Translations under genes and position numbers: made by a program
In this document: positions 6,781-12,278 of the stretch, piece after piece
Layout: every line of letters begins with the position of its first letter
Position numbering within the stretch: the first letter of the stretch is position 1
Assembly: GCA_964397015.1 (NCBI GenBank)
Contig: CAYNHL010000110.1
Location: 1 to 12,278, forward strand
Source: MADRE2 sp964397015
GTDB lineage: Bacteria; Desulfobacterota; Desulfobacteria; Desulfobacterales; Desulfobacteraceae
DNA: 12,278 nucleotides
Direction: 5' to 3'
The notes under the pieces: generated by a model
What the model was told of the DNA's origin: nothing
The model's database searches: none
Seen by the model: only the letters and a program-made list of their open reading frames with translations

Positions 6781-6807
6781 ATTATAACGCAATTTCAAAA
6801 TTGTCAA
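6781..6807 (-). promoter_or_regulatory. Sigma70-type promoter of the rplU-rpmA-obgE-nadD-rsfS operon
   Basis: Read on the minus strand, a perfect -35 TTGACA (6807-6802) is followed by a perfect -10 TATAAT (6786-6781), spaced by 15 bases. The spacing is 2 short of ideal; an overlapping -10 variant TAATAT at 16 bases is possible. It stands about 68 bases before the rplU start, in the only large gap upstream of the operon. Confidence 0.8.
6790..6803. repeat. 14-base palindrome in the rplU promoter spacer
   Basis: CAATTT-CA-AAATTG is a perfect inverted repeat (6-base arms, 2-base centre). It fills most of the spacer between the -35 and -10 of the rplU promoter and overlaps the -35 by two bases. 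Its position would suit a repressor site, but the region is AT-rich and chance is possible. Confidence 0.4.
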
Positions 6808-6885
6808 GATAAAACAAAACCGGGATATCATGGGTATGAAGTCAAGTGAGATACACGGACTGCCTTTAAAAAACACTGCTGATCG

Positions 6886-6914
6886 TTGAATTCTTTTTCA
6901 ATTGTGCGTATACT
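6886..6914 (+). promoter_or_regulatory. Candidate sigma70 promoter of the response regulator/DUF342 unit
   Basis: TTGAAT (6886-6891) and TATACT (6909-6914) are separated by exactly 17 bases, about 80 bases upstream of the response regulator start. It points away from the rplU promoter, so the 281-base gap is a divergent promoter region. Each hexamer differs from consensus at a single base or two. Confidence 0.55.
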
Positions 6915-6961
6915 TGATAAATTGACAATGGCACGGGTATCGGCAGCAGCAGTTTTTTATC

Positions 6962-6979
6962 AAAGCTTGGGCTTTTTTT
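6962..6979 (+). terminator. Small terminator-like hairpin in the response regulator leader (possible attenuator)
   Basis: AAAGC (6962-6966) pairs with GCTTT (6971-6975) around a TTGG loop, followed directly by more T (7 in a row). The stem is only 5 pairs, so it is weak. It lies between the predicted promoter and the ATG, where a terminator would act as an attenuator rather than an operon end. Confidence 0.3.
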
Positions 6980-6994
6980 GTCCGGGGGGGGTAA

Positions 6995-7780
6995 ATGACG
7001 GAAAAAATCACGCCGGCAGACAGCGCACACCCGGAGCAAACTGTATTGATCGTTGATGACGACGAGCAGATCGGACGGGCCATAGGCCGGTTGCTCAAAC
7101 GCATCGGCGTGAAGTTCATGTATGTAACTTCCGGCAGTGCCGCTCTCGAGCAGATGAAGGACAGAAAGCCTCCTTTTTCCCTGATCCTGACTGATCAGCG
7201 AATGCCCGGAATGCTTGGAACACAGTTTCTTGAAAAGGCAAAACATATATCCCCGGACACCATTCGCTACCTTATCACCGGTTATTCAGATGTGAGGGCC
7301 ATACAGGATGCGGTGAACAAGGGCGCCATACACCGGTATATCGCCAAACCCTGGGATAATGACGAGCTCATGGAAACCATAAGGACAGGGCTTGAGCAGT
7401 ATGCGATTGTCATGGAAAACCACCGGTTGTTTACACTGGCAAAGAAGCAGAATACAAAACTTTATACCCTGAATCTTAGATTGAAGGAGAGCACCAGGGC
7501 CCACAAGAAAACCATAGCCCAGCTTGACAGGCGCATCAGAGAGCTCAAAGACAGGCTGGAAAAGGGATCTGAAAAAACCGATAATGTCCGGGAAGTCGAA
7601 ACCCTGCTCAAGCAGCACAGCCTGATGGATGCAGGAGCAGTAGAGGCATTGTATCCGGCGCTTTTAGCCCGTTTATGTGATCAGTTCCAGCAGGCAGCCC
7701 TGCAGGAGGGGTTTGATATATCACAAATCGATCCGGCTTCAGGGGGTTCAGGGGAAAATAGAGATGACTCAAGCCACTGA
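6995..7780 (+). CDS. Response regulator: receiver domain plus C-terminal coiled coil, no output domain
   Basis: A 261-residue cytoplasmic protein. Residues ~16-135 form a receiver with all key residues: acidic pair D21/D22, phosphoacceptor D67 (LILTDQRMPG), T95 (LITGYSD) and K118 (AKPWD). The DQRMPG, ITGYSD and RYIAKPWD spelling is typical of receivers found with HD-GYP and histidine kinase phosphorelays. From ~140 to 200 a long charged helix (KKQNTKLYTL to RRIRELKDRLEK) predicts a coiled coil; the remainder, to ~250, is helical and ends in a flexible Gly/Ser/Asp tail. No DNA-binding, HD-GYP or GGDEF output domain is present, so it probably signals by protein contacts. The following gene overlaps its 3' end by 17 bases and repeats its receiver-helix layout, making that protein the likely partner. 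The ATG is preceded by eight G (6984-6991), an unusual ribosome site. No kinase gene is nearby. Confidence 0.92.
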   Translation: MTEKITPADSAHPEQTVLIVDDDEQIGRAIGRLLKRIGVKFMYVTSGSAALEQMKDRKPPFSLILTDQRMPGMLGTQFLEKAKHISPDTIRYLITGYSDVRAIQDAVNKGAIHRYIAKPWDNDELMETIRTGLEQYAIVMENHRLFTLAKKQNTKLYTLNLRLKESTRAHKKTIAQLDRRIRELKDRLEKGSEKTDNVREVETLLKQHSLMDAGAVEALYPALLARLCDQFQQAALQEGFDISQIDPASGGSGENRDDSSH

Positions 7781-10220
7781 CAGTCACATTCTGTTGATCG
7801 AGGCTGATCCTGAACTGAAAAAACGGATTGACACTCTTCTTTCATCCGAGACCGGAATCAGGGTGTCTGCCTTTGACCGGGCCAAAGATGCGCTTGCCTT
7901 TCTTGAAACTCAAGCAAAGCAGTCGATCGCGCTTATAATCTCGAGCTATAAGATGCATGAAATGTCCGGGGACGAGGTTTTAAGAAAAGCCAGGGAAATT
8001 TCCTGGTTCAGCCGGCGAATGCTTATTTCCGATATTTCAGATATCGACACAATGATCAATGCGGTCAATACGGCTGATATACATGCCTGCATGGTATTGC
8101 CGTTTACGGATGACGAACTGATCTCCCAGGCTAAAGAAGCCATCGGGCAATACCGGGATATCAAAAACAAGGACCACCTGACCCGGGTCACCCGCCGCCA
8201 GAATAAACAGCTTTTTAAACTCGCAAGTGAACTCAAGAAACTGGACGAAAAATCAGTTCACGATATTCGTGAGCGCAAGGCGGTCATCAAGGCACTTTTA
8301 TCTAAAATATCGGCTGTCCAGGGCCAGTCGGAACGCCTGCAAAAGCTTTCCGTGAAGCAGTATCTGCTGGAAACCGGAAAGGAACTGTCACCTGAAGGCA
8401 TGAGGCAGGCACTGCAGGAGCTCAAAGAGCAGATAAGAGCAGTAATGGACAGCTTGTTTCCCGGTTCTGTTTCACAGGAGGATATTTCCTGTGCCCGGAT
8501 CAAGGATCCGTCCCTTGTGAGAAAAGAATACCTTAAACCGGCAGCAAAACTGATGCCCCGTTTCCTCGCGGTGTTTTCCTCTCCACCGTCGCCTGTTCCG
8601 GACCAGGAGGAAGATGTTGCGACTGTAACTTTTGAAGGTGACGATGATATGCCCCTTGAACTGGTATTGTCACAGGATCAGGTCAAGGCGTTTTTGACCC
8701 TGAAAAAGAGTGGCTCCCATGGCATGACGTTGGAAACGCTCAAGACTTTTTTAGCTATAAACCGTGTGATTTCCGGATTGAAACCTGATCATGAGATACA
8801 GGCCTGGCTGGATACTGTTTCTGTAGGTGACAAGCCGTTTACAGTGGCTTCGGGCCGGCCTCCCAGCCCTCCGGAGGATGCCAGGGTGCGTTATTATTTT
8901 CCAAAGGATTACCGCCAGGCAGGCACCTTGAAAGAAGACGGTACATTTGATTTTACAGACCGGGGAAAGATTCCTTTTGTCAAAAAAGATACCCTGCTGG
9001 CCCAGAAAGTCTATCCGGTTGCCGGCATACCGGGCATGACAGTGACAGGGGACGGTATTGCAGTGCCTGAACCTGTCGATATACCTTTAGCCGCAGGCCC
9101 CGGGGCCAGGATGTCCGAAGACGGGGTCGATGTTTTTGCCGACAGTGACGGACAGCCTTTCCTGGATGCCTTGGGAAACCTGTCGGTACTCTCAGAGCTC
9201 AATATCAAGGGAGATGTCGATTTTGAAACGGGCAACATTGATTTTTCAGGCAATTTAATAGTGAAAGGCACCATAAAACCCGGATTTCGTGTCAAGGCCG
9301 CCTCGTTGACCGTTCAGCAGATCGAAGGGGCGCATATTGTTCTGACCGGGGATCTGACTTGCAGCGGCGGGATCATCGATGCCACCCTGGTGAGGGTCCA
9401 GGGTGATATCCATGCAAAATACATCAACAATTCGGTCATCGAAGGATTTGGTGATCTGAGTGTTCAAAAGGAAATTATTGATTCGAAAATACAGATGAGC
9501 GGCGCTATCTTGAACCCCACAGGAGCTGTCATCGCTTCCAGGATCAGTGCAAAAATGGGGATAGATGCCGGAAGTATCGGCACTGACATGGCGAAACCAT
9601 CCCGCCTGGTTGTGGGAGTGGACAAATATGTCAGGCACCTGGTTTCTGTCATTGAATCTGACAGGAAAACTCATGCAGAAGGCGTGGCTGAGCTGGAAAA
9701 ATCGTTGTCGGAACTTGAAAAGGAAAATCATGACCTGCATGCAGCCATAGCGGCCCAGGCACATGTACAGGACCGGGCCCAGCTTGAACTCCAGGATATA
9801 GAGAAAAAATTATCTGCTGTGCGGGCAGCCAAAGACATGGGGGGGATACATCAGCTGGAGAAAAGCGCCAGACGTCTTGAAGCCAGGATTAAATCAGTGG
9901 AACACGATATAAATTCAGGGTTTGAACGCCAGGATGCCATTGCCCGTGATATTCCACAAAAAAAAGAGAAGCTGTCAAAACTTCGGCAGACCATCCAGAA
10001 CCTTGAAAAGGAAAAACAGGCCCTTCTGGCGCTGACCGAAAAAAAGGAGTCAGTCCCCGAGGTCAAGGTTAGCCGGACCATCCGGTCCGGTACCAGGATA
10101 GACGGGCCCCACGCAACCATGACCCTTGACAGGGATCTGTCCCGTTGTAAGATAATGGAAATCAAACGAAGCGGCGAGGAGCTGCATTTTTATGAAATGC
10201 AGGTGGTCACCGAAGTCTGA
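7764..10220 (+). CDS. Pseudo-receiver / FapA-like (DUF342) protein with long coiled coil
   Basis: An 818-residue protein. The start at ATG 7764 follows an AGGGGA site and gives a receiver-like N-terminus; an upstream reading would add 29 unconserved residues. Residues ~8-130 align with the receiver of the preceding protein, but the phosphosite Asp is S61, the Thr is S89, the Lys is L112, and the acidic pair is E13/A14, so it should not be phosphorylated. A helical linker (~135-190) also resembles the previous protein. Residues ~290-625 match FapA/DUF342: SGLKPDHEIQAWL, RVRYYF, DGTFDFTDRGKIPFVKKDT, PGMTVTGDGI, GDVDFETGNIDFSGNL, then repeated Gly/Val/Ile strands of a beta-helix (DIHAKYINNSVIEGFGDL). 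A coiled coil (~631-762) and a short beta-rich end follow. DUF342 proteins are linked to flagellar assembly and polymer formation, but their mechanism is unclear. No flagellar gene is present here, so the role is unassigned. Confidence 0.9.
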   Translation: MTQATDSHILLIEADPELKKRIDTLLSSETGIRVSAFDRAKDALAFLETQAKQSIALIISSYKMHEMSGDEVLRKAREISWFSRRMLISDISDIDTMINAVNTADIHACMVLPFTDDELISQAKEAIGQYRDIKNKDHLTRVTRRQNKQLFKLASELKKLDEKSVHDIRERKAVIKALLSKISAVQGQSERLQKLSVKQYLLETGKELSPEGMRQALQELKEQIRAVMDSLFPGSVSQEDISCARIKDPSLVRKEYLKPAAKLMPRFLAVFSSPPSPVPDQEEDVATVTFEGDDDMPLELVLSQDQVKAFLTLKKSGSHGMTLETLKTFLAINRVISGLKPDHEIQAWLDTVSVGDKPFTVASGRPPSPPEDARVRYYFPKDYRQAGTLKEDGTFDFTDRGKIPFVKKDTLLAQKVYPVAGIPGMTVTGDGIAVPEPVDIPLAAGPGARMSEDGVDVFADSDGQPFLDALGNLSVLSELNIKGDVDFETGNIDFSGNLIVKGTIKPGFRVKAASLTVQQIEGAHIVLTGDLTCSGGIIDATLVRVQGDIHAKYINNSVIEGFGDLSVQKEIIDSKIQMSGAILNPTGAVIASRISAKMGIDAGSIGTDMAKPSRLVVGVDKYVRHLVSVIESDRKTHAEGVAELEKSLSELEKENHDLHAAIAAQAHVQDRAQLELQDIEKKLSAVRAAKDMGGIHQLEKSARRLEARIKSVEHDINSGFERQDAIARDIPQKKEKLSKLRQTIQNLEKEKQALLALTEKKESVPEVKVSRTIRSGTRIDGPHATMTLDRDLSRCKIMEIKRSGEELHFYEMQVVTEV

Positions 10221-10232
10221 ACAATAAGCCTG

Positions 10233-11813
10233 CTAACAAGGTGCAGGATCATGCAGGACATAACGGTCTGACAGCGGGTCGAACCGGGCGGCGAACCGGT
10301 GAATGAATGACTGTATTGCAGGGTGCTCCGGGTATGTCAGGGCATGGTACCTGAGGTAGTCAAACACTTTGAATGCATCGGTTTCAGGGTCACTGAACAG
10401 GCGGGCAGGGTCTTCGAGACAAGGCATTTGCGAAAACAGCCGTTTTGACTGGTTGATGCGGTTGCGGCACAGAATGGAAATAATTGTTGTCCGGTTTCGG
10501 TTTTCAAGCGCATACTGCACGACAGCCCTGAGAAAAAACGAGACAGCTGCAACTTCGGACTGCAGGACAGGACCCGGCCTGCAAAAATCTTTAAAGGCAC
10601 TGATATAGGCGGGACTGGATTTCTCAATTACACTGGGCAGCAACTGCTGCCGCTTTTTGATGGCAGCAGGCTTGAAGATATCGAAAAATTCGCGGATATT
10701 GGTCATGCCGGGCGGATTCAGTTCATTGGTGCCGCTGTCAAGCAGCAGGGTTTCCACCTGTGTGGGCAGAAGATCGTCAAGGTGGATCTTTTTACCGGCA
10801 GGGGTCATCACTTCAAGGGGTTTGAAATAATCGACGCCAAGCGCCTGCCTGCCGGTTTTCCGGACAGGGAAAAAAAAGGTGTTCCTGGTAACCGGAATTT
10901 TCCGGTGCCCAAAAGGGTTCAGTGCACTGGTAAATGTCGGAATGACTATAAAGACGTTATCAGGTGTAATTTCCGTACCATAACTGTCGGTGATGGACGA
11001 TTTGACTGAAATGAAATCCTCATCCTGGCCGGCGGCAATCAGCAGGTCGTCAAAATCATGCTGCCGGTGAATTGTCCCTGTTTCCATTTCAAGCATCTCA
11101 AGCCGCCTGCGGTTCTTGTTCGTGATGCTTACCGAAATATCCGTATCGAGCTCAACCAGGGCTTTCAGCAGCCTTTTTTTACCCTTGGGAACTTTTGTCA
11201 GCAGGCCATATACCAGGTTGATATCATTTTTTTCAAGAAATTGCATGATATCTCTGATATCTTTTCCTTCAGCCTCCCAGTCCAGGGGGTCCGATGCCCC
11301 GTAAAGGGTGTATGAGTGATTTTTCACTGCAGCAAGCTGTCTTATGATCGTTTTTGCGGCATCAAATGAAAAGTGTTTCCTGATACCGGGAAGAGCCCAT
11401 TCATTGCACCGGCGGCAGAAATGACTGCATCCCGAAGTCATTTGAAAGGTGATCGCTGTCTTTAAAACCAGCGGCCACTGGCATTCGGCAAGGTTCAGGC
11501 CTGCTTTTAAGGAATCAAACGAAACAATTTCAGGTGATCGATATTTTTTTTTTGCATGGGCTGCCAGGATGCGGTGTATCGAGCGAGCGGCCATTTCTAT
11601 TTTACCGGTCTCATTTCCTTTTGCAGTTACAGGCTTGAATTTTTTGAGCATGACCAGGATCTGGGACAGTGTTTTCTGCTGGTGTTCGTCAAGGCAGGTT
11701 CGAGTGGGAAGGGCGGCTGCTATGCTGCCAAGGATATGATCCGCCTGCAGGCGGTCATTGTCGTAAAGGGCGCATAACAAAGCGTCCCGCTTGTTTTCAA
11801 GCCAGTGGGTCAT
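10233..11813 (-). CDS. Radical SAM protein of unknown function
   Basis: A 526-residue protein from ATG 11813, or 537 residues from GTG 11846. The later start is preferred because the GTG sits in the arm and loop of a strong terminator (11831-11868) and has no ribosome site; the ATG has only a weak GGAAAAA. After an N-terminal helical region (~1-115), the radical SAM motif TSGCSHFCRRCNEW gives a CxxxCxxC cluster (C129, C133, C136) for the 4Fe-4S cofactor that cleaves S-adenosylmethionine. LYGASDPLDWE and the DTDISVSITNKN strand continue the barrel. No second cysteine cluster (SPASM) is obvious, and the C-terminal ~200 residues are helical and unrecognised. Function and substrate are unknown. 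It is convergent with the DUF342 gene (12-base gap). Confidence 0.85.
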   Translation of the reverse strand: MTHWLENKRDALLCALYDNDRLQADHILGSIAAALPTRTCLDEHQQKTLSQILVMLKKFKPVTAKGNETGKIEMAARSIHRILAAHAKKKYRSPEIVSFDSLKAGLNLAECQWPLVLKTAITFQMTSGCSHFCRRCNEWALPGIRKHFSFDAAKTIIRQLAAVKNHSYTLYGASDPLDWEAEGKDIRDIMQFLEKNDINLVYGLLTKVPKGKKRLLKALVELDTDISVSITNKNRRRLEMLEMETGTIHRQHDFDDLLIAAGQDEDFISVKSSITDSYGTEITPDNVFIVIPTFTSALNPFGHRKIPVTRNTFFFPVRKTGRQALGVDYFKPLEVMTPAGKKIHLDDLLPTQVETLLLDSGTNELNPPGMTNIREFFDIFKPAAIKKRQQLLPSVIEKSSPAYISAFKDFCRPGPVLQSEVAAVSFFLRAVVQYALENRNRTTIISILCRNRINQSKRLFSQMPCLEDPARLFSDPETDAFKVFDYLRYHALTYPEHPAIQSFIHRFAARFDPLSDRYVLHDPAPC

Positions 11814-11830
11814 GTCGGGGTTTTTCCAGT

Positions 11831-11868
11831 AAAAAACGGGATGCACGCTGGCTTGGCGGCATCCCGTT
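11831..11868 (-). terminator. Rho-independent terminator after the NrfD-type gene
   Basis: On the minus strand, AACGGGATGC (11868-11859) and GCATCCCGTT (11844-11835) form a perfect 10-pair stem around a 14-base loop, followed by a T-run (11836-11831). It lies 30 bases after the stop of the membrane subunit gene and marks the end of that operon. Confidence 0.88.
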
Positions 11869-11898
11869 CATGTTGTTCACAAAGAATATTTTAAAAAG

Positions 11899-12278
11899 CT
11901 ATCCCTTGACCTCTTCCTTGACCGTGGTGGCCAGTTTGTACAGGATGGTCAGCACAAGGAATCCAATGGCATACACCATTAAGGTAATCATGATTTCCTT
12001 GCCAGTAGGGGCATATTCAGTGACATGGTGCAGGGGGGATGGAACAAATCCGCCCGAGATCATGCCAAGTCCCTTGTCGATCCAGGCGCCTATAAAGATG
12101 AACAGGCAGGTGATCGGCAGAAGGATGTAATTGTTTCTCAACTGTGGAATCAATAAAAGCACTGCCCCCACGGTCATCAATATGACAGCGGACCACATCC
12201 ATGGCACCAGGGCGTTGTATCCATGGTACCCAAAAAACAGGTAATCTAGGTGTGACATGTGGCTCGGCAGTCCGCTGT
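11899..12278 (-). CDS. NrfD/PsrC-family membrane quinol oxidoreductase subunit (DsrP/QrcD-like), C-terminal fragment
   Basis: The frame stays open to the window edge, so only the last 125 residues are present; an internal ATG at 12258 is not the start, because the SGLPSH sequence before it fits. Three membrane helices are visible: NALVPWMWSAVILMTVGAVLLL, YILLPITCLFIFIGAWI and EIMITLMVYAIGFLVLTILY. Between the last two, the loop GLGMISGGFVPSPLHHVTEYAPT matches the signature seen near the C-terminus of NrfD-type quinone-binding subunits (DsrP, QrcD, HmeB, TmcC). These span the inner membrane and exchange electrons with menaquinol. DsrP, usually last in dsrMKJOP, fits the terminator just downstream and a sulfate-reducing host, but QrcD or a related subunit cannot be excluded, and the partner genes lie outside the window. 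Confidence 0.85.
   Translation of the reverse strand, partial: SGLPSHMSHLDYLFFGYHGYNALVPWMWSAVILMTVGAVLLLIPQLRNNYILLPITCLFIFIGAWIDKGLGMISGGFVPSPLHHVTEYAPTGKEIMITLMVYAIGFLVLTILYKLATTVKEEVKG

Noticed and set aside
6866..7246. Minus-strand frame of 126 aa overlapping the response regulator start
   Set aside because: It overlaps the intact receiver domain, has no recognisable motif and would run through the predicted promoter region.
10221..10247. CCTGC/GCAGG inverted repeat between the DUF342 and radical SAM genes
   Set aside because: The stem is only 5 pairs with no T-run on either strand, and it runs into the end of the radical SAM gene, so it does not support a terminator call.
1..12278. 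Mobile elements, CRISPR arrays, tRNA or rRNA genes, attachment sites
   Set aside because: No transposase or integrase motif, spaced direct repeats, terminal inverted repeats or tRNA-like cloverleaf was seen on either strand.

Overview
The window looks like a stretch of chromosome from a sulfate-reducing deltaproteobacterium of the Desulfobacteraceae type (Desulfobacterota). This is inferred from the gene content: a propionate/methylmalonyl-CoA-type biotin carboxyltransferase cluster, an NrfD/PsrC-family membrane quinol oxidoreductase subunit of the DsrP/QrcD kind, FapA/DUF342 and CxxxCxxC radical SAM proteins, and moderate GC with Shine-Dalgarno sites. No rRNA, tRNA, CRISPR array, transposase or phage gene was seen. 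Both outer genes run off the window.

Region 1 (1-3549, + strand) is a carbon-metabolism cluster. It holds the 3' end of an acyl-CoA carboxyltransferase (12S/PccB type), a small carboxylase-associated protein, and a 694-residue protein joining a pyruvate/oxaloacetate carboxyltransferase (5S/OadA/PycB type) to a C-terminal biotin carrier domain. No biotin carboxylase is visible. The parts are therefore those of a methylmalonyl-CoA:pyruvate transcarboxylase, which moves CO2 between the two substrates without ATP. A zinc-ribbon protein of unknown role follows and ends at a good intrinsic terminator.

Region 2 (3566-6713, - strand) is a compact ribosome and housekeeping operon, in transcription order rplU, rpmA, obgE, nadD, rsfS and a PDDEXK/HsdR_N-like protein. 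Gaps are 2 to 21 bases and several starts and stops overlap (GTGA, ATGA), so translational coupling is likely. A near-consensus sigma70 promoter lies upstream of rplU, with a palindrome in its spacer.

Region 3 (6714-10220) starts with a 281-base divergent intergenic region carrying promoters in both directions. A two-gene + strand signalling unit follows: a receiver-plus-coiled-coil response regulator, overlapping by 17 bases an 818-residue protein with a degenerate receiver, a FapA/DUF342 domain and a coiled coil. The N-terminal halves of the two proteins resemble each other, which suggests tandem duplication followed by loss of the phosphorylation site in the second copy. This is the most unusual part of the window.

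Region 4 (10233-12278, - strand) has the C-terminal end of an NrfD-type membrane subunit, a clear intrinsic terminator, and then a radical SAM protein of unknown function that begins at or just after that terminator.
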